A stretch of DNA of 64,000 nt from assembly GCA_015207365.1 (NCBI GenBank), contig JADEXA010000017.1:46291-110290 (forward strand), in the 5' to 3' direction. Shown here piece after piece: positions 55,659 through 64,000 of this stretch (its first letter is position 1; the number at the start of each line of letters is the position of its first letter). The notes beneath the pieces are model-generated. The model searched no databases and had not been told where the DNA came from. It was given only the letters and a program-made list of their open reading frames with translations. The translations under genes and the position numbers were made by a program. The DNA comes from Vacuolonema iberomarrocanum LEGE 07170. Lineage in GTDB: Bacteria; Cyanobacteriota; Cyanobacteriia; Elainellales; Elainellaceae.

Positions 55659-58600
55659 ATGGACCCTTTCCACTCCTTGTTGTCGAACACCACTGACCCA
55701 CAACCCTCGCAGAATCCTTCGTCATCCAACAGGCTGACTGCCACAATCCGACAGATAAAATCTAAAATTTCCTACCTCTTGACCCTGCTAACGCTGCCCA
55801 TTTTGACCCCGGTGTTTCCAGCGATCCTGCCGGTTGATCAGATTCCTTCAGGGATCGCACAGATGATGGTGGTGGAAGAAGGATTTGAACCCTTTGAGGT
55901 AACGGGTAGCCTAGAAGCAGGCGATCGCACCCTCGATGATGACAGCTACTACGACGCCTACACCTTCTCAGGGGAAGCGGGAGTGTCTCTCATCATCGAG
56001 ATGCAAAGTACAGACTTCGATACCTATCTCATTTTGATGGATCGCAACTCCAATCCGGTGGCCTTCAACGACGATAGTGAGGGCACGAATTCTCGCATTG
56101 TCGTGACCCTGCCAACAACGGGCATCTATGCTGTGATTGCCAACTCCTATAACGCTGGGGAAATCGGGAGCTATAGCCTGACGATACAGGAGGAAAATGC
56201 AACGATGGCTCTCCCCTCTGGCCGCAGAACGACGGTTGAACTAGAGGAGACGGAAGGTCTAGCGCAGGCGGATGCGCTGATGCAGCAGATAGATCAGCTT
56301 GAGAGTCAGGGGCGTTATCGGGAGGCGATTCCGCTCGCACAGCAGGCGATCGCCATCCGTGAGGAGGAACTGGGTGCGGAGGCATTGCCGGTGGCCGATA
56401 GCCTCAACCAGTTGGGGCTGCTCCATCGGGCGCAGGGCAATTACAGTGCGGCAGAACCGCTTTATCAGCGGGCTTTGGCCATCCGCGAGGCAGGCTTAGG
56501 TTCGGATCATCCCGATGTGGCCGAGAGCCTGAATAATTTGGCGGTGCTCTATTACACCCAGGGCAACTATACAGCAGCGATTCCCTTGTTAGAGCGATCG
56601 CTCGCCATCGTTGAATCGGTCTTGGGTGCAGACCATGAAGCGGTGGGTGTGGCGCTGAACAACCTCGCACAACTATATGAAGCACAGGGCAACTATTTCC
56701 AAGCCGAACAAGCGTTTCAGCGATCGCTCCCCATCCTTGAACAAACCTTGGGAGCCGACCATCCTAACGTGGCATCCAGTCTAAATAATCTGGCGGCTTT
56801 GTATCGGCTCCAGGGCAATTACGCAGCGGCGGAACCGTTGTATCAGCAATCGCTCGCCATTCGCCAACGGGTGCTGGGGGAGAACCACCCCGATGTTGCC
56901 GACAGCTACAACAACCTGGCATCCATGTATATCGACCAAGGAAACTATGATCAAGCGGAATCGCTGTATCAGCGGGCGATCGCCATTGAAGAAGCGACGG
57001 TAGGGCCGACCCATCCGGATGTGGCTCAAACCCTTAACAATTTGGCAGAACTGTATCGCATCCAAGGCGACTACAGTGCAGCCGAGCCGTTGTATCGCCA
57101 GTCTCTCGAAATTCGGGAGGCGGCGCTTGGCGAAACCCATCCCGTTATCGCCTATACCTTGAATAACTTGGCGACCCTATACCACGCCCAAGGAGATGAT
57201 GCGGCGGCTGTTCCTTTGTATGAGCGGGCGCGCCAGATCTTTGAAGGTGCGATCGGGCGGAATCATCCCTTTATGGCCACAACCCTCAACAATCTGGGGG
57301 CTATGTATGCTGAACAAGGGGAGATCGCGACAGCCGAGGCGCTGTATCAGGAAGCCATTGATATTTTGGAAGCAACGGTGGGCGAGACGCATCCCCGCTT
57401 AGCCGATAGCCTGATTAATCTGGGCAGCTCGGCCTGGGTGCGGGGCGATCGCACCCAGGCATTGGCATCCCTGGGACGCGCAGCAGAGATTCAGGAACGA
57501 AACCTGGGGCTGACGCTAGCCCTGGGTTCCGAAGCGCGCAAACGGGCCTATATCTCGACCCTAACCTTTCACACGAATATGACGGTATCGCTGCATTTGC
57601 AGGAAGCCGTTGACCAACCGGAGGCCGCTGAGTTGGCGCTGACCACGGTGCTCCGGCGCAAGGGGCGGGTGCTAGATGCCACGACCGATAGCTTTCGCAC
57701 CCTGCGGCAACAGGTGACGCCAGAAAATCAAGCATTGCTCGATGAGTTGCGGGTAATTGAGACGCAACGGGCCACCTTGGAATTTTCCAGTACGGTCGGG
57801 CAGGCGGGCGATCGCCTATCTACCCTCGAAACCCGCGCGGAGGAACTGCGAAACCTGCTGGCTCAGCGCAGTGCCGAGTTCCGCACCGAAACCCAACCCA
57901 TCACCATTGCTGGGGTGCAACAGCAGATTCCCACCGACGCGGCGCTGGTGGAGCTGGTGCGCTATGACGCTTACAATCCTCGGCAGGGAGGATTGAGAAC
58001 ACCTCGCTATGCGGCCTATGTGCTGTTCCGCGACGGAGCGCCCCGCTGGGTTGACCTGGGCGATGCCGAAACTCTGGATGCACAGGTATTTGCCTTCCGC
58101 GACGCCCTCAGCAATCCCGACTCGAATATTCAACCTATTGCCCGCGAGTTAGATGCGCAACTGATGCAGCCGATCCGCGAGTTGGTGGGCGACGCCACGC
58201 ATCTGCTCATCTCGCCTGACGGAACCCTCAACCTGATTCCCTTTGCAGCATTGATGGATGAAGGTAATGCCTACCTGGCCGAGCGCTACACCTTTACCTA
58301 TCTGACCTCCGGACGCGATCTCGTGCGGATGCAGCGTGATGGGGGTGCTGGGCAACGCTCAGTGCTGATTGCCAACCCTGACTATGATGCTGGGGAGATT
58401 TCCCATGACTCCCCTTATCAAGGGGGGAATCAAGCTCAAAGTCCCCCTTCTGAAGGGGGATTTAGGGGGATCTTCCAAGCTGCAACCGGAGAGATCCCCC
58501 CTAGCCCCCCTTACCAAGGGGGGAATCAAGCTCAAAGTCCCCCTTATGAAGGGGGGTTTAGGGGGATCTCCGGTCAACGCTCCAGTGACTTCGGTAACCT

Positions 58601-59309
58601 GGAGGCATTTGCGCCCCTCCCCGGTACCCAGGAAGAGCTGGAGGCGATCGCCCCCCTCCTATCCAACCCGTTACTTTTACAGGGAGCCACCGCTACCGAA
58701 GCGGCCTTAAAGCAGGTGGAAAATCCCAACATTTTACACATTGCCACCCACGGCTTTTTCTTGCAGGATCAGGACTGTCTGGCCGTGCCCAATGCTCGCA
58801 GCGGTGGACGGGAGGCTTATGTCACCATTGAATCTGCCACCACAACAGACTGCATCCCCACGCCCCGCAATGTGGAAGACCCATTGCTGCGATCGGGGTT
58901 GGTCTTCGCTGGGGTGAATCAACGCACCCCCTCCCAGGAGGTTGACGACGGGGTGCTGACGGCGCAAGAGGTTGCCCGGATGAACTTGGATGGAACGCAA
59001 CTCGTTGTGCTGTCGGCCTGTGAAACGGGCTTGGGCAATGTGGTGAACGGGGAAGGGGTCTATGGCCTGCGCCGCGCCTTTGTGCTGGCTGGTGCCGAGA
59101 GTCAACTGATGAGCCTCTGGCAAGTGGATGACTTTGGCACCAGTACGCTGATGCAGGGCTACTACGAGCGGATAACGGCGGGAACCGGACGCAGCGAAGC
59201 CCTGCGCGAGGTGCAGCAAGAGTTGCTCAACACCGGAGCCTATGAACACCCCTATTATTGGGCGGGGTTTATCTTTTCGGGCGACTGGCGATCGCTGGAG
59301 TTGCTATGA
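55659..59309 (+). CDS. Exported PPC-TPR-CHAT protein 1 (caspase-like)
   Basis: The 1216-residue protein has an N-terminal hydrophobic signal (ISYLLTLLTLPILTPVFPAI, with IAQ at about 67-69). A PPC-type beta domain (about 75-170, SYYDAYTFSGEAG and STDFDTYLILMD) closely resembles the end of the S1C protease. Ten TPR units of about 42 residues follow (about 205-620; consensus HPDVA-SLNNLA-LY-QGNYAAAEPLYQRSLAI). The CHAT domain ends the chain. Its His-Cys dyad is His1031 in IATHGFFLQ and Cys1121 in SACETGLGN, both intact, as in separase/caspase-type proteases. Between strands of CHAT lies an 80-residue linker made of two copies of a DNA repeat. It is the first of three tandem homologues. Confidence 0.93.
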   Translation: MDPFHSLLSNTTDPQPSQNPSSSNRLTATIRQIKSKISYLLTLLTLPILTPVFPAILPVDQIPSGIAQMMVVEEGFEPFEVTGSLEAGDRTLDDDSYYDAYTFSGEAGVSLIIEMQSTDFDTYLILMDRNSNPVAFNDDSEGTNSRIVVTLPTTGIYAVIANSYNAGEIGSYSLTIQEENATMALPSGRRTTVELEETEGLAQADALMQQIDQLESQGRYREAIPLAQQAIAIREEELGAEALPVADSLNQLGLLHRAQGNYSAAEPLYQRALAIREAGLGSDHPDVAESLNNLAVLYYTQGNYTAAIPLLERSLAIVESVLGADHEAVGVALNNLAQLYEAQGNYFQAEQAFQRSLPILEQTLGADHPNVASSLNNLAALYRLQGNYAAAEPLYQQSLAIRQRVLGENHPDVADSYNNLASMYIDQGNYDQAESLYQRAIAIEEATVGPTHPDVAQTLNNLAELYRIQGDYSAAEPLYRQSLEIREAALGETHPVIAYTLNNLATLYHAQGDDAAAVPLYERARQIFEGAIGRNHPFMATTLNNLGAMYAEQGEIATAEALYQEAIDILEATVGETHPRLADSLINLGSSAWVRGDRTQALASLGRAAEIQERNLGLTLALGSEARKRAYISTLTFHTNMTVSLHLQEAVDQPEAAELALTTVLRRKGRVLDATTDSFRTLRQQVTPENQALLDELRVIETQRATLEFSSTVGQAGDRLSTLETRAEELRNLLAQRSAEFRTETQPITIAGVQQQIPTDAALVELVRYDAYNPRQGGLRTPRYAAYVLFRDGAPRWVDLGDAETLDAQVFAFRDALSNPDSNIQPIARELDAQLMQPIRELVGDATHLLISPDGTLNLIPFAALMDEGNAYLAERYTFTYLTSGRDLVRMQRDGGAGQRSVLIANPDYDAGEISHDSPYQGGNQAQSPPSEGGFRGIFQAATGEIPPSPPYQGGNQAQSPPYEGGFRGISGQRSSDFGNLEAFAPLPGTQEELEAIAPLLSNPLLLQGATATEAALKQVENPNILHIATHGFFLQDQDCLAVPNARSGGREAYVTIESATTTDCIPTPRNVEDPLLRSGLVFAGVNQRTPSQEVDDGVLTAQEVARMNLDGTQLVVLSACETGLGNVVNGEGVYGLRRAFVLAGAESQLMSLWQVDDFGTSTLMQGYYERITAGTGRSEALREVQQELLNTGAYEHPYYWAGFIFSGDWRSLELL
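58411..58569 (+). repeat. Palindromic DNA repeat inserted in frame in CHAT gene 1
   Basis: Two 63-bp direct copies (58411-58473, 58507-58569) differ at about four positions. Each contains CCCCTTATCAAGGGG and CCCCCTT-TGAAGGGGG palindromes. They are read without a stop as (S)PYQGGNQAQSPP-EGGFRGI. The neighbouring homologous gene has unrelated linker sequence at this point. Confidence 0.9.
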
Positions 59310-59408
59310 GACAAAGAGCATGGCATTGACATTCCCTTGCATACCGGATGTACGCCCGCCACTATATAAGAGTGCTTGTCGCGATATCTGATTCAGGAGC
59401 GATTGTCC

Positions 59409-62400
59409 ATGCGCTCTCCCAAATCGCACCGAACTTACATCAAGGCGACGAAAACCAGAACCCAATGGGGTTTTGTAGATTTCGTGCTGCGAATCTTTAG
59501 GAAGAGGGTAGCATTGCTGCTCTTGCTGCTGATCGGGATGGTGACGCCCCTCGTGCTTGTTCTAGATGATACGCGGCCTGCCATTGCCCAAGCCCCTACC
59601 CAAACCGCGCCTTCCTTGACGCCAGAGCAAACCGCGACGCTGGAAGAAGCTACGCAATTGAATCGACAGGTGCTAGCGCTGCATCAGCAGGGGCATTACC
59701 AAGAGGCGATGCTGCTAGCCGAACAAGCCCTAGAGATGCGTGAGGCGATTTTGAGCGAAAGGCATCCCGATGTGGCAATTAGTCTGAACAATTTGGCGCT
59801 ATTGCATGAAGAATTGGGAAATTATGCCGCTGCCGAACCGCTCTATGAGCGATCGCTCCAGATTCGCGAAACGCTGTTTGGAGCGGATCACCCTGATGTG
59901 GCGTTGAGCCTCAATAATCTGGCGGAGTTGTATCGTTCTCAAGGGGATTATGACTCTGCCGAAGCGCTCTTGCAGCGATCGCTAGCGATTTTTGAAGGGG
60001 CGTTAGGTGAAAATGATCCCACCCTCGCCCAAAGCCTCAATAATTTAGCCGAGTTATACCGGATTCGGGGCGATTATGCGGCGGCGGCACCCCTCTATCA
60101 ACGAGCGCTTGCGATCCGCGAAGCCGCCTTGGGCAACCGCCATCCCGATGTCGCCCAAAGCTTGAACAATCTGGCGTTGCTGTACCACAGCCAGGGGGAT
60201 TATGCGGCGGCGGAACCGCTGTATGAGCGATCGCTCGCCATGTACGAAGCGACGCTAGGAGATACGCATCCGAATGTAGCCCTGAACCTTAACAACTTGG
60301 CGGGGTTGTATCAAGACCAAGGAAATTATGCGGCTGCCGAACCGCTGTTTCAGCAAGCCATCAGCATTTATGAGATGGTGCTGGGTCGCAATCATCCCAC
60401 GGTGGCACTGAGCCTGAATAATCTCGCCGGACTCTACCAAGACCAAGGCAATTATGCGGCAGCGGAATCCCTCTATCAGCGATCGCTCACTATCTACGAA
60501 ACGGCGCTGGGAGACAACCATCCCGATGTCGCCCAAAGCCTCAATAATCTGGGAGTGTTGTATCACAGCCAGGGAAACTATGCCGCTGCTGAGCCGCTGT
60601 ATCAGCGATCGTTCGCCATCTATGAAACAGCGTTGGGAGAAGCCCACCCCAGCCTCGCCCTGAGCCTCAACAATTTGGCGGGACTGTATCACGAGCAAGG
60701 GAATTACACCGCTGCCGAACCCCTATATCAGCGATCGCTCACCATTTATGAAACAGTTTTAGGGGAGAATCATCCCAACGTGGCGCTCAGCCTCAACAAT
60801 CTGGCGGTACTCAATCAAATCCAGGGGGATGTCGCTGCTGCTGAGTCATTCTTTCAGCGATCGCTCACCATCCTCGAAACAGCGTTGGGCGAGAACCATC
60901 CCGATGTGGCTCAAAGCCTGGGTAATTTGGCATTGTTCTATCAGGAGCAAGGGAATTATGCCGCAGCGGAACCACTGTATTGGCGATCGCTCACGATTTA
61001 CGAAACGGCCTTGGGCGAGCATCACCCCAATGTGGCGCTGAGCCTTAACAATCTGGGGACGTTGTATCAGGATCAGGGGGACTATACGGCGGCGGAACCG
61101 CTGTATCGGCGATCGCTCGCCATTTACGAAACGACTTTGGGCGAACACCACCCCAATGTGGCGACGAATCTCAACAACCTGGCAGAGCTGTATCGAGTGC
61201 AGGGCGATTACGCTAGGGCGCTGCCGTTGTACGAGCGATCGGCGGAAAGCCAGGAAACGCAACTGACGTTGAACCTGGCGGTGACCTCTGAGGCACGGCG
61301 ACGAGCCTATCTATCCACCCTTGCCGACGAAACCGATCTCCTGATTTCTTTACATCTCCAAGACACGCCGGATGCGGCGGCTCTGGCACTGACCACCCTT
61401 CTGCGGCGCAAAGGGCGCGTGTTGGATGCCACGGCTGAGAGCTATGGGGCATTTCGAGAACAGTTGACGCCAGAAAATCAGATATTGCTGGATGAACTGG
61501 AGGGGATTGAAACCCAGCGAGCGAATCTGGTGTTTGGCAGCCCTGTGGCGGGGCAAGCCGCTCTGTTGGCGGAGTTAGAAGCCCGTGCCGAGACCTTGCA
61601 GGATACCCTGGCCCGGCGCAGTGCCGAGTTCCGCGAAGAAATCCAGCCCGTGACCCTAGAGGCGGTGCAGCAGCAGATCCCGGCAGATGGGGCGCTGGTG
61701 GAGCTAGTGCGCTATCGACCCGTTGATGCCGCTGCCCCTCGGCAAGAGCGCCTGGGTGCACCCCGCTATGCCGCCTATATGTTATTTCGGAGTGGCACCC
61801 TGCGCTCGGTAGACTTGGGCGATGCCGAGGCGCTGGACTTGCAGCTCTTTGCCTTCCGCGATGCCCTCCGCACCCCCAGCTCCCCGATTCAACCCCTCGC
61901 CCGTGAGCTAGATGCCCAACTGATGCAGCCGATCCGCGCGCTCCTCGGCAATGCTACACATCTGCTAATTTCCCCCGATGGTGCCCTCAACCTGATTCCT
62001 TTTGCCGCGCTGGTGGATGAGACCAACACCTATCTGGCCGAGCGCTATACCTTCACCTACCTCACCTCCGGGCGCGACCTCTTGCGGATGCAACAGGAGA
62101 GCGAGCCAGGACAACGGCCAGTTTTAATTGCCAATCCCGATTATGATGCAACGGAGATCGCCCCGACTTCCGCTTCCCCAGAGGATAGCCAAACTCAACG
62201 TCGTCCTAATCAACCAGAATGGGTGCGAATCAACCGATCTTCTCGGGCTTCAGCCATCGTTCGGGCGACTCCTAGCGATGACGAAGGCACTACAACCATC
62301 ATTCAGCTGAGCTCGCCCGACGAAGCCTCTCCATCCACCCCTCTACCCACTCCCCCTTCCACCCATCCCCGCTCCAGCGATTTCAGTAGCCTGGGAACGT

Positions 62401-63104
62401 TCGCTCCGCTTCCCGGAACCCAAGAGGAAGTGGATGCGATCGCCCCCCTCCTGCCCGATCCCTTGCTACTAGAAGGAAGCAGCGCTACCGAGGAAGCTCT
62501 GAAGCAAGTCGATCGCCCCAGCATTTTGCACATCGCCACCCACGGGTTCTTTTTGCAAGATCAAGATTGTCTGGCAGTGCCGAGTGCCCAGAGCCGCCCC
62601 CGCGATGCCTTTGTGCAACTCAACGCCAATGCGCCGACCGAGTGCATTCCCATTCCCCGCAATGTCGAAGATCCGTTGTTGCGATCGGGGCTGGTGTTTG
62701 CTGGAGCTAACCAGCGCGAGCAATTGCCAGTGGGCAGCGAAGATGGCGTGTTAACGGCGCAAGAAGTGGCACAGATGAACCTACGCGGCACGCAACTGGT
62801 GGTGCTATCTGCTTGCGAAACGGGCCTCGGCAATGTCGTAAATGGAGACGGAATTTATGGCCTGCGGCGAGCGTTCGTCTTAGCGGGAGCCGAGAGTCAA
62901 CTGATGAGCCTTTGGAAAGTCGATGATTTTGGCACCAGTGCGCTGATGCAGGGCTACTATGAACGGTTGATGGATGGAGCCGGACGGAGCGAAGCCTTGC
63001 GCGAGGTGCAGCAGGAACTGCTCAATTCTGAAACCTACGCGCATCCCTACTACTGGGCAGGGTTCATCTTCTCAGGAAATTGGCGATCGCTAGAGTCCCT
63101 ATAA
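59409..63104 (+). CDS. Exported TPR-CHAT protein 2 (caspase-like)
   Basis: The start is the ATG at 59409, preceded by CAGGAG; the product is 1231 residues. A basic N-terminus and long hydrophobic core (VALLLLLLIGMVTPLVLVL) end at AIAQAP, a Sec signal, so the protein should be exported. There is no PPC domain. Thirteen TPR units follow (about 85-620), twelve of them exact 42-residue repeats. The CHAT domain has His1045 (IATHGFFLQ) and Cys1136 (SACETGLGN). The linker before RSSDF differs entirely from paralogue 1. TPR-CHAT proteins elsewhere are proteases activated by partner binding to the TPRs; an exported role is less studied. Confidence 0.93.
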   Translation: MRSPKSHRTYIKATKTRTQWGFVDFVLRIFRKRVALLLLLLIGMVTPLVLVLDDTRPAIAQAPTQTAPSLTPEQTATLEEATQLNRQVLALHQQGHYQEAMLLAEQALEMREAILSERHPDVAISLNNLALLHEELGNYAAAEPLYERSLQIRETLFGADHPDVALSLNNLAELYRSQGDYDSAEALLQRSLAIFEGALGENDPTLAQSLNNLAELYRIRGDYAAAAPLYQRALAIREAALGNRHPDVAQSLNNLALLYHSQGDYAAAEPLYERSLAMYEATLGDTHPNVALNLNNLAGLYQDQGNYAAAEPLFQQAISIYEMVLGRNHPTVALSLNNLAGLYQDQGNYAAAESLYQRSLTIYETALGDNHPDVAQSLNNLGVLYHSQGNYAAAEPLYQRSFAIYETALGEAHPSLALSLNNLAGLYHEQGNYTAAEPLYQRSLTIYETVLGENHPNVALSLNNLAVLNQIQGDVAAAESFFQRSLTILETALGENHPDVAQSLGNLALFYQEQGNYAAAEPLYWRSLTIYETALGEHHPNVALSLNNLGTLYQDQGDYTAAEPLYRRSLAIYETTLGEHHPNVATNLNNLAELYRVQGDYARALPLYERSAESQETQLTLNLAVTSEARRRAYLSTLADETDLLISLHLQDTPDAAALALTTLLRRKGRVLDATAESYGAFREQLTPENQILLDELEGIETQRANLVFGSPVAGQAALLAELEARAETLQDTLARRSAEFREEIQPVTLEAVQQQIPADGALVELVRYRPVDAAAPRQERLGAPRYAAYMLFRSGTLRSVDLGDAEALDLQLFAFRDALRTPSSPIQPLARELDAQLMQPIRALLGNATHLLISPDGALNLIPFAALVDETNTYLAERYTFTYLTSGRDLLRMQQESEPGQRPVLIANPDYDATEIAPTSASPEDSQTQRRPNQPEWVRINRSSRASAIVRATPSDDEGTTTIIQLSSPDEASPSTPLPTPPSTHPRSSDFSSLGTFAPLPGTQEEVDAIAPLLPDPLLLEGSSATEEALKQVDRPSILHIATHGFFLQDQDCLAVPSAQSRPRDAFVQLNANAPTECIPIPRNVEDPLLRSGLVFAGANQREQLPVGSEDGVLTAQEVAQMNLRGTQLVVLSACETGLGNVVNGDGIYGLRRAFVLAGAESQLMSLWKVDDFGTSALMQGYYERLMDGAGRSEALREVQQELLNSETYAHPYYWAGFIFSGNWRSLESL
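59760..61240 (+). repeat. 126-bp tandem repeat array (TPR coding)
   Basis: Twelve consecutive units of 126 bp encode the 42-residue TPRs; units share long exact stretches such as CTCAACAATCTGG, GCAAGGGAATTATG and CAGCGATCGCTC. Such similarity permits unequal recombination and unit gain or loss. Confidence 0.9.
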
Positions 63105-63198
63105 AGCAACGGTTAGGATTCCCCAACCCGCTTGCATACCTGTTTTACTCCAGCGACTATATGGTAGCGACCACTGCTGTATGCCATGAGGACTGCCC

Positions 63199-64000
63199 AT
63201 GCGCCCCCATTTCTCTCCCAAAGCTCTCCTATCATCGCTTTACCAAACAAACGGAACTCCACCTCGACGGTCTCGGAGGTGGAGTTCCACATCGCTAGCC
63301 CTATTAGTGCTGCCATTTCTGGCTCTAACAGTTCCTGTGTCTCTGGTGCTGGGAACCCCCCGACCCGCTCTGCCCCAAACCCTTACCCCAGAGCAAAATA
63401 CTGCCCTACAAGAAGCTGAACAGTTGAATCAACAGGTGATGCAACTGTATCAACGGGGACGCTATAACGAAGCAATTCCTTTAGCACAACAAGCCTTAGA
63501 AATTCGTGAAGCAATTTTAGGTGAGAATCATCCCGATATTGCCACGAGCTTGAACAATCTGGCGGCGCTGTATCGTGTGCAAGGAAATTATGGGGAAGCT
63601 GAACCGCTGTATGAGCGATCGCTGGCCATCCATGAATTGGCATTAGGTGAGAATCACCCGGCTGTTGCCACAAGCCTGAATAATCTGGCGCTGTTGTACC
63701 AAGCGCGGGGGAATTATGGAGCAGCCGAACCACTCTTACAGCGATCGCTGGCTATCTATGAAACAGCGCTGAGTGAGAATCATCCTGATGTTGCCATGGC
63801 TCTGAATAATTTAGCGGCACTATATCATGTGCAGGGGAATTATGGAGCAGCCGAACCACTCTTACAGCGATCGCTGGCCATTTCCGAAATGGCACTGGGC
63901 GAGAATCATCCTAATGTTGCCATGGCTCTGAATAATCTGGCGCTGTTGTATCAAGCGCAGGGGAATTATGTAGTGGCCGAACCACTTTATGAGCGCGCAC
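63199..64000 (+). CDS. Exported TPR(-CHAT) protein 3, N-terminal part
   Basis: Starts at the ATG at 63199 with GAGG upstream and stays open to the window edge (267 codons visible). A basic N-terminus and hydrophobic segment (LALLVLPFLALTVPVSLVLG), then ALPQTLTPEQ, form an export signal. TPR units follow in the same 42-residue register (LNQQVMQLYQRGRYNEAIPLAQQALEIRE, then HPDIATSLNNLAALY...). By similarity to the two upstream genes a CHAT domain is expected beyond the window, but it is not seen. A perfect 13-bp inverted repeat (63253-63265 with 63276-63288) is translated inside the N-terminal basic region (GTPPRRSRRWSS). Confidence 0.88.
   Translation, partial: MRPHFSPKALLSSLYQTNGTPPRRSRRWSSTSLALLVLPFLALTVPVSLVLGTPRPALPQTLTPEQNTALQEAEQLNQQVMQLYQRGRYNEAIPLAQQALEIREAILGENHPDIATSLNNLAALYRVQGNYGEAEPLYERSLAIHELALGENHPAVATSLNNLALLYQARGNYGAAEPLLQRSLAIYETALSENHPDVAMALNNLAALYHVQGNYGAAEPLLQRSLAISEMALGENHPNVAMALNNLALLYQAQGNYVVAEPLYERA
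63253..63288. repeat. Inverted repeat inside the third TPR gene
   Basis: GGAACTCCACCTC (63253-63265) pairs perfectly with GAGGTGGAGTTCC (63276-63288) around a 10-base loop. It lies in the signal-sequence region of the gene and is absent from the two paralogues. Confidence 0.85.

Noticed and set aside
59760..61240. Regular 126-bp periodicity that could suggest a CRISPR or satellite array
   Set aside because: The period equals 42 codons, the frame is open throughout, and the translation is a kinesin-light-chain-type TPR array.
55659..63104. A Craspase-like type III-E CRISPR system
   Set aside because: No gRAMP effector, Cas gene or CRISPR array is visible, and the proteins carry export signals.

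Overview
The window is chromosomal DNA of a cyanobacterium. The palindrome GCGATCGC and its core CGATCG (the cyanobacterial HIP1 motif) occur in most genes and many gaps. Genes with a cyanobacterial character include glgC, DUF4112, the CNNM/CBS protein, Uma2 proteins and tandem TPR-CHAT proteins. Small palindromic repeats are very dense. The style of gene content and repeats resembles a filamentous genus such as Leptolyngbya, but I cannot name the species. No rRNA, tRNA, CRISPR array, prophage or intact transposase was recognised.

Layout. 1-7.0 kb: the tail of a membrane protein, an exported TPR protein, a lipoprotein, DUF4112, glgC (glycogen synthesis) and a small hydrophilic protein. 7.0-16.7 kb: a minus-strand pair of exported proteins, a Tat-type amine/amino-acid oxidase and a Sec-type RidA imine deaminase. 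Next to it lies a complete peptide-type ABC importer (fused double ATPase divergent from binding protein and two permeases). 17-26 kb: a wrecked GUN4-domain gene split by a palindromic element, a CPA1 antiporter, a ferredoxin/MBL hydrolase, an SDR with a divergent AraC regulator, pyrC and katG. 26-33 kb: an accessory stretch with small toxin/antitoxin-type genes (XRE, DUF433 with a destroyed partner, BrnT with an RHH antitoxin), a Tdi1-type immunity-like protein, tex, two GNAT/hydrolase-type genes and a hydrolase killed by one stop codon. 33-39 kb: a CNNM/CBS membrane protein, a GH63-like glucosidase and a HAD phosphatase. 40-52 kb: a Met/Glu-rich lipoprotein, an SDR, MscS coupled to a winged-helix protein, an EEP-family membrane enzyme, a trypsin-like protease, gluconokinase and a GNAT, separated by many hairpin elements. 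52-64 kb: a subtilisin, an intact and a truncated Uma2, then three tandem exported TPR-CHAT (caspase-like) proteins; the last runs off the window.

Most notable. The three adjacent exported TPR-CHAT proteins carry different numbers of 42-residue repeats and variable linkers, one of them built from an invading palindromic DNA repeat read in frame. They lie close to two other secreted proteases, and the trypsin-like one shares a PPC-type domain with the first TPR-CHAT protein. At least five families of palindromic elements can be defined by comparing copies. One copy ends exactly on the A of a start codon, one breaks a gene, and one appears to sit inside another element. The exported oxidase/RidA pair beside a peptide importer suggests extracytoplasmic amino-acid catabolism.
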